Positions 1 through 7,939 are shown, counted from the stretch's first letter. The stretch: DNA of 64,000 bases from DATAUD01 sp036268455 (GCA_036268455.1 DATAUD010000121.1:1-64000); one strand, 5' to 3'. The notes: a model not told the origin generated them from the letters alone. Numbers and translations: made by a program.

Positions 1-104
1 CGAAACGAACCCGCGACGCCTTCGGCGTTTTCAAGCGCGCCCTTGATGCGTTGGCCCAAGACGAAAAGCGCGACCCCTACCGGTTGTTGTTTGATTCCTC
101 CTGA
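1..104 (+). CDS. C-terminal end of an unidentified protein
   Basis: Frame 3 is open from the window edge to a TGA at 102-104 and gives a charged, protein-like tail ending ...DPYRLLFDSS. The start lies outside the window. Nothing in the 33 visible residues identifies a family. The other two frames read less plausibly, one of them stopping early. It would be the gene upstream of the feo operon on the same strand, with about 90 bases between them. Confidence 0.5.
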   Translation, partial: KRTRDAFGVFKRALDALAQDEKRDPYRLLFDSS

Positions 105-149
105 TCTTAACCCAAAATCCGCCGTCACTCAGGCATTACGCCCCCATGC

Positions 150-179
150 CAATTGCCCCTTGCATCTCATCGGCAATTG
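150..179 (+). repeat. Inverted repeat upstream of the feo operon
   Basis: CAATTGCC at 150-157 is the reverse complement of GGCAATTG at 172-179, separated by 14 bases. It lies 15 bases before the first feoA start. It could be a transcript hairpin for the preceding gene (no T-run follows) or an operator. I do not recognise a Fur box here. Confidence 0.4.
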
Positions 180-194
180 ACCTAGCTTCCACCT

Positions 195-488
195 GTGGAT
201 AAATCGCATTCGCACACTGAAGACGGGGACGGACATTGTCCCCAGCCTTTCCTGTGCCCGTTAAGCCGCGTCAATACCGGCGTCGCCGTGCGGATCAAGC
301 AGCTTTCCACACCCCCGGAAGTGACTCATCGATTGCGGGAAATGGGCTTTTGCGAGGAGCAAAAAATCAAGCTTCTCAGCCGCCACACCAATCTCATTTG
401 CCAGGTCTGCAACGCCCGGCTTGGCATCAGTTCCCGTTTGGCCGAAAAGATTCTCGTCGAACCGCTTCCGCACAAAAAAGTCGCGTAA
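195..488 (+). CDS. feoA: FeoA-domain protein, first copy
   Basis: A small SH3-like FeoA protein (97 aa) that accompanies the FeoB ferrous-iron transporter in the cytoplasm. The FeoA core runs from about residue 28 (VNTGVAVRIKQL) through the conserved RLREMGF segment to the C-terminal LAEKILVEP. The N-terminus is rich in His and Asp and carries two Cys (HCPQPFLCPLS). A further CQVC pair lies in the core, which is unusual for FeoA and could bind metal. The start is a GTG at 195; the true start could lie slightly downstream because no ribosome-binding site is visible. A second feoA begins 2 bases after the stop and feoB follows, so this is one operon. Confidence 0.85.
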   Translation: MDKSHSHTEDGDGHCPQPFLCPLSRVNTGVAVRIKQLSTPPEVTHRLREMGFCEEQKIKLLSRHTNLICQVCNARLGISSRLAEKILVEPLPHKKVA

Positions 489-489
489 T

Positions 490-732
490 ATGGCCGAGGA
501 AAGTCTGCCATTGACCTCCCTGAAAATCGGCGGCGCGGCGACCGTCAGTGAAATCAAATTGCGCCCCGACCAGCGCGGACGCCTTTTGGAAATGGGCCTA
601 TTGGTCGGCACTTCCATCCAATTGGTTCGTTTCGCCCCGCTCGGCGACCCCGTCGAAATAAAGGTCCGCGGTTATCACCTCACCCTTCGCCGCCACGATG
701 CCGAACAGATTTTAGTCCGGCCCGCAAGCTGA
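490..732 (+). CDS. feoA: FeoA-domain protein, second copy
   Basis: A second FeoA protein of 80 aa, starting at the ATG at 490. The open frame extends upstream to 421, but that part overlaps the first feoA and reads poorly, so I chose 490, just past the preceding stop. The conserved pattern is clear: LTSLKIGGAATVSEI, RLLEMGLLVGT, then DPVEIKVRGYHLTLRRHDAEQILV. It ends 2 bases before feoB. Two separate feoA genes in front of one feoB occur in several phyla, and the two products probably play different parts in assembling or gating FeoB. That division of labour is inference. Confidence 0.9.
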   Translation: MAEESLPLTSLKIGGAATVSEIKLRPDQRGRLLEMGLLVGTSIQLVRFAPLGDPVEIKVRGYHLTLRRHDAEQILVRPAS

Positions 733-734
733 CA

Positions 735-2828
735 ATGGACGCAACTGCTTCCGCCGCGTACGTCGTTCTCACGGGCAATCCAAACTCCGGCAAGACCACC
801 ATTTTTAACGCCCTGACGGGATTGCGCGCCCGCGTCGGCAATTACGCCGGTGTCACCGTCGAACGCAAGGAAGGCCGGTTCCAAGGCGGCCCGCCGGACC
901 TGCCCATTGTGGTCCTTGATCTGCCCGGAACTTATAGCCTCAGTCCGCAGTCCCTCGACGAACAAATCGCCCGCGATGTGCTGCTTCATCACTTGCCGGA
1001 TGTTCCGGTTCCCGCCGCCGTGGTGGTGGTGGTCGATGCCTCCAACCTCGAGCGAAACCTTTTCTTCGCCACGCAGGTGATCGAATTGGGCCATCCCACT
1101 GTCATCGCCCTCAACATGACCGATGTCGCCGAAAAAATCGGCCATCTGATCGACCCGGAAAGACTCGCCGCCGCCTTGGGAATTCCAATTGTCCCCATGG
1201 TGGCCAGCACCGGAAGCGGCCTTAAGGAACTGCAAACTCGCATCGTTCAAATGGTTCGCGCCGGTTCAACTTCCGCGCCGCCGCAAAACTTTTGGGAACT
1301 TCCGCCCGCCTTCGACACCGAAGTCGAAAATCTCTCCGGCTCGCTGCAAGGAATGGGCGCCAAGGGCCGCGCCCTGTTGCTTTTGTCCGACCCCAAATCG
1401 ACCATTTCGCCGGAGCTTGGCCCCGCAATTATCGCCGCCCGGGAGCGATTGGAAAAAGCCGGGAGCGATTGGCGGAGCGCGCCGATTGAAGGCCGCTACG
1501 CCCGCATTGCCGACATTCAACGCGATGCGATCACCCAATCCGCCAACCCCGAGGAAACGGCGAGCGACAAGCTGGACCGCATCCTCACTCACAAAGTTTG
1601 GGGCATGGCGATTTTTGTGGGGATCATGGCGATGATGTTCCTGACAATTTTTAGTTTCGCGCAGTTGCCGATGGACCTCTTGCAGGGTCTCTTCACCAAC
1701 GCGGGCAATTTTGTCGGCCACCTGATCCCGCCGGGTGATTTGCAGGAATTGATCGTCAAGGGCGTCATTCAAGGCGTCGGGGCCGTCGTGGTATTTTTGC
1801 CCCAGATTTGCCTGCTCTTTCTATTTATCGGCCTGCTCGAAGACACCGGCTACATGGCGCGCGCGGCGTTCTTGATGGATCGCCTGATGAGCAAAGTCGG
1901 CCTGCACGGAAAAAGCTTCATTCCGATGCTCAGTTCATTTGCCTGCGCGATCCCCGGCATCATGGCCACCCGCACCATCGAAACGCCCAAAGACCGGTTG
2001 GTGACAATCCTGGTGGCGCCTCTGATGAGTTGTTCCGCCCGCCTGCCGGTTTACACATTGCTCATCGCCGCCTGCATGCCGGGACGCATCCTCCTCGAAA
2101 GCGTTACGATGCTCTCCATGTATCTGCTGGGAATCGTGGTGGCCCTGAGCATGGCGTGGCTTTTGAAAAAGACCCTGCTCAAAGGCGAAACCCCAATGCT
2201 CGTAATGGAATTGCCGCCCTACAAACGCCCGCTGACGACCGTTGTTTTGCGGCACATGTGGGATCGGTCAAAGCTCTTCCTTCGCCGCGCTGGAACAGTG
2301 ATTCTGGGCATCAACATTTTGCTTTGGTTTCTGGCAAGCTACCCTCGCCACGCCGGCACAAATTCCGGCGACGTCAGCCCTGCCCAAGCCGGACAGCGTT
2401 TGCGCGACAGTTACGCCGGGATGGCCGGACATTGGATCGAACCCGCCATTAAACCCCTTGGGTTTGATTGGAAGATCGGCATCGGCATTGTGTCCTCCTT
2501 TGCCGCCCGCGAGGTTTTTGTCAGCACCATGTCGATTGTGTATAACGTCGCCGAGGGCACCGATGAAGACACCCATACCCGCAATCTGGCGCAAGTAATG
2601 AGCCGGCAAAAACGCCCGGATGGCACCCCCGTTTACACAACACTCACGGCTATCACGCTAATGGTGTTCTATGTCCTTGCTTTGCAATGCGTCAGCACCG
2701 TCGCGGTGGTGCGTCGGGAAACGAATTCCTGGAAATGGCCCCTATTCCAATGGCTGTACATGGGCGTCCTCGCATGGGTTTTTGCCTTTGTGACGTATCA
2801 GGGCGGACGATTATTGGGTTTCGGTTGA
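735..2828 (+). CDS. feoB: Ferrous iron transport protein B
   Basis: Inner-membrane Fe(II) transporter with a cytoplasmic G-protein domain (697 aa). The GTPase motifs are intact: G1 GNPNSGKTT at residues 14-22, G2 in GNYAGVTVERKEG, G3 DLPGTYSL, G4 NMTD and G5 around STGSG. The membrane part starts near residue 290 and contains the two conserved gate segments, including the Cys-bearing SSFACAIPGIMATR and the later SSFAAREVFVSTM. The length is on the short side for bacterial FeoB. It begins 2 bases after feoA. No feoC-like gene follows. Confidence 0.97.
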   Translation: MDATASAAYVVLTGNPNSGKTTIFNALTGLRARVGNYAGVTVERKEGRFQGGPPDLPIVVLDLPGTYSLSPQSLDEQIARDVLLHHLPDVPVPAAVVVVVDASNLERNLFFATQVIELGHPTVIALNMTDVAEKIGHLIDPERLAAALGIPIVPMVASTGSGLKELQTRIVQMVRAGSTSAPPQNFWELPPAFDTEVENLSGSLQGMGAKGRALLLLSDPKSTISPELGPAIIAARERLEKAGSDWRSAPIEGRYARIADIQRDAITQSANPEETASDKLDRILTHKVWGMAIFVGIMAMMFLTIFSFAQLPMDLLQGLFTNAGNFVGHLIPPGDLQELIVKGVIQGVGAVVVFLPQICLLFLFIGLLEDTGYMARAAFLMDRLMSKVGLHGKSFIPMLSSFACAIPGIMATRTIETPKDRLVTILVAPLMSCSARLPVYTLLIAACMPGRILLESVTMLSMYLLGIVVALSMAWLLKKTLLKGETPMLVMELPPYKRPLTTVVLRHMWDRSKLFLRRAGTVILGINILLWFLASYPRHAGTNSGDVSPAQAGQRLRDSYAGMAGHWIEPAIKPLGFDWKIGIGIVSSFAAREVFVSTMSIVYNVAEGTDEDTHTRNLAQVMSRQKRPDGTPVYTTLTAITLMVFYVLALQCVSTVAVVRRETNSWKWPLFQWLYMGVLAWVFAFVTYQGGRLLGFG

Positions 2829-2956
2829 GGAAAGAAGGGAGAAATCGGAGTTTTTCTGTCGAAATGTGTCTAAATTCAAGACACTGAGTGTCACTAATGG
2901 GACACTCGGACGGTCATTCCGGGCGCCGCTCCTTGCGGAGTTAGGCCCGCACGGGA
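2829..2956. other. Short intergenic stretch between convergent genes
   Basis: It lies between feoB (plus) and a small minus-strand gene. It contains a weak hairpin, AGTGTC at about 2886 with GACACT about 8 bases later, but no T-run. I see no other gene or clear signal. Confidence 0.3.
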
Positions 2957-3130
2957 TTATTCCCCGAGGGGATTCCCGAAATGAAAACCGTTTTCATCCT
3001 CATATCCAACAGGTGCTTGCGATTCAACAGTGGCGCGAACTTTGGCGGCAACCGCCGCGATGACTAGCGCCGCCATCGCCAGGAGCGATACTGAGGCTTT
3101 ATTTACGTTGTTATCCATGACAATCTTCAT
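2957..3130 (-). CDS. Putative 57-residue single-pass membrane protein
   Basis: A small open frame on the minus strand from ATG (3128-3130) to TAA (2957-2959). An alternative ATG at 3118 would give 53 residues. The product starts MKIVMDNNVNKASVS, continues with one hydrophobic Ala/Val/Leu-rich helix (about residues 16-29), and ends in an acidic, aromatic tail (GYEDENGFHFGNP). The charge layout, with few positives before the helix and a structured acidic tail, looks like a real protein rather than a chance frame. It lies 147 bases downstream of the redox fusion gene on the same strand. Function unknown. Confidence 0.55.
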   Translation of the reverse strand: MKIVMDNNVNKASVSLLAMAALVIAAVAAKVRATVESQAPVGYEDENGFHFGNPLGE

Positions 3131-3277
3131 AGCATCCAGAATGCCAAGGGGTCGTGGACTATCTTACACAGGGGATCGACCATTGCAATCAGGGATTTCC
3201 ATTAAAAAACCGCCGGGTGTAAGGACAGTGTCCAAAAGGCACTGTCCGATTCCAAGACAAACCAGACAGTTCCAGTG

Positions 3278-5053
3278 CTATTGCCCAAGGATTGGTGCAT
3301 CCGCCGTGTCCCTTCGAGCCTGCTTTCCCGTCGAACCGCCAGCCGGTGGCAATGTGGCCGCGTCCATGAACCCGATAAACATTTCATCAAAAGACTGGTC
3401 TCCCCACCTAACTCGTTTGCCTGGATTTGGATTGGAAGGATTTCTGCCTGAGTTGTCGAAGCCGCCCGTGCACAGAATCCATGTGCCCGCCGGCATTTTT
3501 TTGGGTTCAGCCAGTCGGTAGATCGTCTGCCAATTGAAGTCATAGTGCGGGACGGAGAGCAATGTCTCCCGTTCGCCGTCTGGATATAGCGCTTCGTACT
3601 TGAACCACGAACCTCGCAGATGCATGTGCGGCGCAAGATCATACAGCATCGAATCCTCCTGGAACCCGTAAACCGCATAGCTGGAAGCCTCCGCCTCATT
3701 GGCCGGAACCACAAAATCCTTGTTGTAAGCCGCGCGGGTCTGAAGCGCCAGTTTGGGTTGCGACTTTGCCAAATACAGCCCAAGCTCGCTCTGGTCCGTT
3801 TCCGGCCTGCCATCGGCGGTGTAGTGCAATTCAAAATTCAACGTCGCGCCCTTGCCCAAAAACTTCCCCGTCCCGGACGGATAACTCATGCCATCGAATC
3901 CCGGCGCCCAACCGCTCAGAAACACATCGTCCTTGGCGCGTTTTGGCGTCTTGTCGTAATTGGCCCTCACGATCAGATGATGCACGACCCGCCGGTTGTC
4001 CGGCCGCATGACCGCCGCCGACAGCCACACGTCGTTGGTGATTGGAGAAGGAATGTCCACATACCGATAGTCGAATACGCCGGTCGCGGGAATCTGCTCC
4101 GGAACCGGCAATTTTACGATGTAATCAGGTGGCCCCAGCGGCCAATCCGGCACGGTCGGCACGGTCTGCGCCAAGGGGTCTGGCCCGTCCCCGCGCGGCA
4201 TCCCCTGATCAAGCCAGCGCAGCAACAACTTCTTCTGCGCGAGGGAGAGCGAACGGTCGTTCTTGAAATGACCATAAGAAGGGTCGGCATCCCACGGCGG
4301 CATCCGGCATGTCGCCAAAACTTCACGGATCATCTCACCGTGCCCCATTACTTTCTGGTAACTGGACAACGCAAACGGCGCGATATTCCCGGGGCTATGG
4401 CATCCAACGCACTTGCTTTGCAATACCGGCGCGATTTCCCGGCTGTAAGAAATCGGACTGCCCGCTGGGTCAAACGTAATCAGGCACCCTCGCCCGGATG
4501 TCTTTGGGCGCTCGATCTTTTTCCCCGCCAGCAACTCCTCAATCGCGTTTCGAACGTATCGCGCGGTCGGTTCAGGCTTCTGCGCGCCCTCGACCAATTG
4601 ATCGTCAATCGCTCCGCGGTAGAACACCGTCCAATCGCTCGTATCGATGCAAATCGTTTCGCCGGTGCGGTTGACTCCCAGCAGTCGGGCGATCTGCTGT
4701 GTGTCATCAATCAACACCGGCAGCGGGTCTTCCTTAAAATCCTCCGCCTCCTTCTTGATGCTCTCGCGATCATCCTGCGGATTGGAATTGACCATCCACA
4801 CCGCAACCCCCTTGTCCGAAAAGTGGCTGCGCAGCTTCTTAAGTTTGTCGATGCTTTGCCGCGCGACGGGGCATCCGTTCTCGGTGAAAAACAAAACCAC
4901 CGCGCGCGCGTCGGTCCGGCGCAATTCGTGGTACTTGCCTTTGTAATCCAGCAGGCTGAAATTCATCACCTCGCCCTGGTTCGGATCATCACCAGCCCGG
5001 CAAACGGCGCAAAAGGACAAAACCGCCGCGAGCAAGAGACAGGTTCGGCGCAT
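3278..5053 (-). CDS. Secreted thioredoxin-like / cytochrome c / copper type II monooxygenase-fold fusion protein
   Basis: A 591-aa exported protein with three joined parts. After a signal peptide (MRRTCLLLAAVLSFCAVCRA) comes a peroxiredoxin/thioredoxin-like domain (about residues 28-170) with a single Cys in FFTENGCPVAR. A cytochrome-like haem motif, CVGCH, is at 215-219. The C-terminal half resembles dopamine-beta-hydroxylase-type copper oxygenase folds, with candidate copper ligands HH at 358-359, H410 and H476-M-H478. The frame begins at 5086, but the ATG at 5053 gives a clean signal peptide and is preferred. Such fusions are typical of Planctomycetes and Verrucomicrobia. The substrate is unknown; an outer-membrane or periplasmic oxidoreductase role is inferred. 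Confidence 0.85.
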   Translation of the reverse strand: MRRTCLLLAAVLSFCAVCRAGDDPNQGEVMNFSLLDYKGKYHELRRTDARAVVLFFTENGCPVARQSIDKLKKLRSHFSDKGVAVWMVNSNPQDDRESIKKEAEDFKEDPLPVLIDDTQQIARLLGVNRTGETICIDTSDWTVFYRGAIDDQLVEGAQKPEPTARYVRNAIEELLAGKKIERPKTSGRGCLITFDPAGSPISYSREIAPVLQSKCVGCHSPGNIAPFALSSYQKVMGHGEMIREVLATCRMPPWDADPSYGHFKNDRSLSLAQKKLLLRWLDQGMPRGDGPDPLAQTVPTVPDWPLGPPDYIVKLPVPEQIPATGVFDYRYVDIPSPITNDVWLSAAVMRPDNRRVVHHLIVRANYDKTPKRAKDDVFLSGWAPGFDGMSYPSGTGKFLGKGATLNFELHYTADGRPETDQSELGLYLAKSQPKLALQTRAAYNKDFVVPANEAEASSYAVYGFQEDSMLYDLAPHMHLRGSWFKYEALYPDGERETLLSVPHYDFNWQTIYRLAEPKKMPAGTWILCTGGFDNSGRNPSNPNPGKRVRWGDQSFDEMFIGFMDAATLPPAGGSTGKQARRDTADAPILGQ

Positions 5054-5124
5054 CAAGTTCACGCTCTTAAAATATTCCAAACCCATGCTGTTTGGCGAGC
5101 GTCAAAAAAAATTTGAAAAAACAT

Positions 5125-5153
5125 TTGACGCTCCGATCTTTTCGCGTTATCTA
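5125..5153 (+). promoter_or_regulatory. Candidate promoter of the leu leader transcript
   Basis: TTGACG at 5125-5130 is a good -35 element. It is followed after 17 bases by TATCTA at 5148-5153, a weak -10. Transcription would start at about 5160-5161, right at the GTG of the leader peptide, so that message would be nearly leaderless. Inferred from consensus only. Confidence 0.45.
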
Positions 5154-5160
5154 CACCATC

Positions 5161-5232
5161 GTGAACGGTAATCTGAACCTTGGACTGCTGCTGAACGCGC
5201 TGCTTCTACGCCGCGTGGCGGTCGAGGTTTAA
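5161..5232 (+). CDS. leuL: Leucine-rich leader peptide of the leuA attenuator
   Basis: A 23-codon reading frame, GTG to TAA, with eight Leu codons (5173, 5179, 5185, 5188, 5191, 5200, 5203, 5206) clustered in its first two thirds, followed by Arg-Arg and three Val codons near the end. It sits directly upstream of a strong terminator hairpin and leuA, which is the arrangement of transcription attenuation: ribosomes stall at Leu codons when charged leucyl-tRNA is scarce. The last codons (5217-5230) are the antiterminator strand. No separate start exists upstream in frame, so GTG is the only likely start. The symbol is by function; sequence similarity to known leuL is not claimed. Confidence 0.8.
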   Translation: MNGNLNLGLLLNALLLRRVAVEV

Positions 5233-5266
5233 CTTTCGTTTACAGGAATTTTCAAACCCCATCGCC
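5217..5266 (+). promoter_or_regulatory. Antiterminator helix of the leu attenuator
   Basis: GGCGGT at 5217-5222 can pair with ATCGCC at 5261-5266, and GGTTT at 5226-5230 with AAACC at 5254-5258. This uses up the 5' arm of the terminator. The 5217-5230 strand nearly duplicates the terminator's 3' arm (GGCGGTGGGGTTT, 5272-5284), so the two helices exclude each other. It overlaps the end of the leader frame, so a ribosome that reaches the stop codon blocks it. Confidence 0.75.
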
Positions 5267-5296
5267 GAAACGGCGGTGGGGTTTTTTATTTTTATT
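5254..5296 (+). terminator. Attenuator terminator upstream of leuA
   Basis: A 13-base-pair stem: AAACCCCATCGCC (5254-5266) pairs with GGCGGTGGGGTTT (5272-5284) with a single G-U pair and a 5-base loop. It is followed by a T-rich run to 5296. It ends 14 bases before the leuA start, so it can only serve to regulate readthrough into leuA. Confidence 0.9.
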
Positions 5297-5309
5297 TACA
5301 AAACAACAT

Positions 5310-6878
5310 ATGAAAAATAATCGCATCATCATATTCGACACGACCTTGCGCGACGGCGAACAATGTCCCGGCGCTTCCATGAACTTGCGCGAAAAGTTGG
5401 AAGTCGCGCGCCAACTCGCCCGCCTTAACGTCGATGTCATCGAAGCCGGCTTTCCCGTCATCAGTGATGGCGATTTCGCCGCCGTCAAAGCCATTTCCCG
5501 CGAGATCAAAGGCCCCGTCATTTGCGGCCTTGCGCGTTGCGTCACGCGCGACATCGACGCCGCAGGCAACGCGATTAAGCCGGCTGGAAAACGCGGGCGC
5601 ATCCACCTCTTTTTGGCCACCTCGAAAATTCATCGCGAGTTCAAATTGAACAAGGCCCGCGACGAAATTCTCCGCCTCGCTGTGGACAGCGTCAAACGCG
5701 CCAAATCCTTTGTGAACGACGTCGAATTTTCCCCCGAGGACGGCTCGCGCACTGAGCCGGATTTTTTGGCGGAGGTCTGCCGCGCGGTCGTCGCCGCGGG
5801 CGCAACGACAGTCAACATCCCCGACACAGTCGGATGGGCCGTCCCCGATCAATACGGCGAGTTGATCCAGAATTTGTATGACTCCGTGCCCGAATTTCAA
5901 TCCGGCAAGGCCGTCATCAGCGTCCATTGCCACAACGACCTCGGCTTGGCCGTCGCCAATTCTCTCGCCGCCATTCGTCACGGCGCGCGCCAGGTCGAAT
6001 GCACCGTCAACGGCATTGGCGAGCGCGCGGGCAACGCCTCCTTGGAGGAAATCGCCATGGCCCTCAAAACTCGCGGCGATTTTTTCAAGGGATTCGACTG
6101 CGGCATAAACACGCGCGAAATCGTAAAATCCTCGCGCCTTGTTTCACGCATGAGCGGCTTGGTGGTGCAGCGCAGCAAAGCCATCGTCGGTGAGAATGCT
6201 TTCGCCCACGGCAGCGGCATCCACCAGGACGGCATTTTGAAGAAGCGCGAGACTTATGAAATCATGGACCCTCAAACCGTCGGCTGGGGCCAAACGGAGT
6301 TGCCCTTGACCAAGCACAGCGGCCGCGCGGCCGTCGCCGCGAGATTGAAACATCTCGGCTTTAAAATGGCCGAGGCCGACATTGCCGCGATTTTCGCCCG
6401 CTTCAAGGAAATCGGCGACAAAAAGAAATTCGTCTATGACGACGATCTTTCCGCGCTTGTCGAAGGGCAGATCACCGAAGTCCCGGAAACCTGGACGCTC
6501 GATTATTTGAGTGTCACCAGCGGCAACCGCGCCGTTCCCACCGCCACCGTGCGCCTCCAAAAGATGACCGGCAAAAAAGCCGATTCCGTGCAGGACGCCG
6601 GCATTGGCGACGGCCCCGTGGACGCCGCCTTGAAGGCCATTGACCGTTTGACACGGACGCAAGGGCGCTTGATCGATTACTCCTTGCGCGCCGTTTCGCA
6701 AGGCAAGGACGCGATGGGCGAAGTGACAGTCAAAGTGAATTTCGGCGACGGCAAAATGGTCACGGGCAAAGGCGCCAGCACCGACGTGATCGAAGCCAGC
6801 GCGCGCGCCTATTTGAACGCCGTCAACCGTCACCTCTGCGACGCCAACGGCAAATCAGAGCGAGCCACGCAGCCGTAA
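5310..6878 (+). CDS. leuA: 2-isopropylmalate synthase
   Basis: Catalyses the first committed step of leucine synthesis, condensing acetyl-CoA with 2-oxoisovalerate (522 aa, usual length). The DRE-TIM metallolyase signature FDTTLRDGEQCPG is at residues 9-21. The metal-binding HCHNDLGLAVAN and the NGIGERAGN motifs are present, and a full C-terminal LeuA dimer/allosteric domain runs from about residue 390, so leucine feedback is likely. The start ATG at 5310 has no visible ribosome-binding site. The gene sits directly behind a leucine-responsive attenuator. No other leu or ilv gene is in the window, so leuA appears to be a stand-alone unit. Confidence 0.95.
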   Translation: MKNNRIIIFDTTLRDGEQCPGASMNLREKLEVARQLARLNVDVIEAGFPVISDGDFAAVKAISREIKGPVICGLARCVTRDIDAAGNAIKPAGKRGRIHLFLATSKIHREFKLNKARDEILRLAVDSVKRAKSFVNDVEFSPEDGSRTEPDFLAEVCRAVVAAGATTVNIPDTVGWAVPDQYGELIQNLYDSVPEFQSGKAVISVHCHNDLGLAVANSLAAIRHGARQVECTVNGIGERAGNASLEEIAMALKTRGDFFKGFDCGINTREIVKSSRLVSRMSGLVVQRSKAIVGENAFAHGSGIHQDGILKKRETYEIMDPQTVGWGQTELPLTKHSGRAAVAARLKHLGFKMAEADIAAIFARFKEIGDKKKFVYDDDLSALVEGQITEVPETWTLDYLSVTSGNRAVPTATVRLQKMTGKKADSVQDAGIGDGPVDAALKAIDRLTRTQGRLIDYSLRAVSQGKDAMGEVTVKVNFGDGKMVTGKGASTDVIEASARAYLNAVNRHLCDANGKSERATQP

Positions 6879-6940
6879 TCGCCGAACGTCCACGCGCGTT
6901 TAAGAATGACAAAGTTTAAAAATCGATTATCCTGTCTCCC

Positions 6941-7177
6941 ATGAGCAAGGCCGAAATTCTGGCGGAATTGCCGAAACTGACTAAAAAGGACCGATACGAG
7001 ATCCGAGTCAAACTTGCCGAAATGGATAGCGGCGGATGGCTTGACGTGGATGACCCTCTTGACGATTCAGAGAAGGCCACGCTGGAAGCGCGCTTGGTGT
7101 TATACGAGAAAAACCCTGACGCTGGAAATTCCTGGAAAAATGTCGAAGCTTGTGTTCGGGCCAGTCTAAAAAAATAA
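6941..7177 (+). CDS. Antitoxin of a ParE-type module (addiction module component family)
   Basis: A small acidic protein (78 aa) starting MSKAEILAELPKLTKKDRYEIRVKL, with the WLDVDDPLDDSEKATLEARL segment usual in addiction-module antitoxins of the PF09720 type. The N-terminal helix is the expected DNA-binding or dimer region and the C-terminal part wraps the toxin. The toxin frame starts inside its 3' end (28-base overlap), which fits translational coupling. It should neutralise the downstream ParE-like toxin and repress the pair. Confidence 0.8.
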   Translation: MSKAEILAELPKLTKKDRYEIRVKLAEMDSGGWLDVDDPLDDSEKATLEARLVLYEKNPDAGNSWKNVEACVRASLKK

Positions 7178-7491
7178 ATCGCCGCCTCATCGTCCGTTCC
7201 GAGGCACAGGACGATCTAATAGAAGCGGCCAACTGGTACGAGACCCAGCGGCCTGGACTGGGGACCGAATTCACCGATGAAATCCGCCACGCCATTCTTC
7301 GGGTTCATGCGCATCCGCTATCCTATATGCGGCTCCGTAAAAACCCAATGGTTCATCGCATCTTAGCGCGACGGTTTCCATATCGAGTCTTTTATATCGT
7401 CCGACCGGATGCGATCGTCATCTTTGCAATCCTCCACGCGGCGCGACATGATCGACATTGGAAACACCGCACGGCGGGCGTGTCGGCGTGA
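7150..7491 (+). CDS. ParE/RelE-family toxin
   Basis: The toxin of the pair (113 aa), with the family landmarks RSEAQDDLIEAANWYETQRPGLGTEF near the N-terminus and FPYRVFYIVRPDAIVIFAILHAARHDRHW near the C-terminus, the latter covering the RFPY-x-V-x-Y and H-x-x-R-x-P/D core strands. No ATG exists at the right place. The TTG at 7150, overlapping the antitoxin, is the likely start. ParE-type members poison DNA gyrase and RelE-type members cleave mRNA; sequence alone does not separate the two here. It appears intact. Confidence 0.82.
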   Translation: MCSGQSKKINRRLIVRSEAQDDLIEAANWYETQRPGLGTEFTDEIRHAILRVHAHPLSYMRLRKNPMVHRILARRFPYRVFYIVRPDAIVIFAILHAARHDRHWKHRTAGVSA

Positions 7492-7558
7492 ACGGAAGCA
7501 ATATGAAGAAAGCACCTGAACAGAAAGAGGATTCCACGATGCGGGCGAAATTCGAGAT

Positions 7559-7868
7559 GTGACCATTCACGATTACATTAAGAAGTATTCGCTGACGCTG
7601 CGCCGGGAATATCCAGATTTTGGGCCGGATCCCGTTAATTCATTTAGCGTCATGTTCACCACGGCCACCGCCTCTGTTTTCGTGACGTCAGACTCGGCAG
7701 ATTTCGCCGACATGGACAAATTTCAAATCTTCGGAATTTGCCAGCCGATATGTTGAGGGACACAAAGTGCGTCCCCTTCATGGGACTCCGGAAGAACTTG
7801 GGAAGGAAATCCAGCAAATGGTGGATTATAAATCCAGATCGCGGACGGAAATTGTGGCTTGGCTTTAG
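7559..7868 (+). pseudogene. Frameshifted small hypothetical gene
   Basis: The first frame (GTG at 7559) reads plausibly for about 53 residues, with YIKKYSLTLRREYPDFGPDPVNSF and then a segment ending in DSADFADMDK. It then turns into nonsense and stops at 7756. From about 7715 a neighbouring frame takes over smoothly with SSEFASRYVEGHKVRPLHGTPEELGKEIQ and ends at a TAG at 7866-7868. A single-base change near 7710-7725 would join both halves into a protein of roughly 102 aa. It is either a pseudogene or a sequencing error. The family is not recognised. It sits between the toxin pair and the ORF6N gene, in an accessory patch. Confidence 0.5.
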
Positions 7869-7939
7869 TTTGAAGATTCGGCATGACTTGACAATGCCAT
7901 TGAGCTTTGAATGGAGCCTCGCCGAGAAGAAGATTCGGC

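Noticed and set aside
2886..2911. Terminator after feoB
   Set aside because: Only a 6-bp stem and no T-run; not enough to call.
3620..5116. A 498-codon plus-strand frame opposite the redox fusion gene
   Set aside because: It is rich in Arg, His and Pro, has no domains and mirrors the real minus-strand gene, which has a signal peptide, CVGCH and His motifs.
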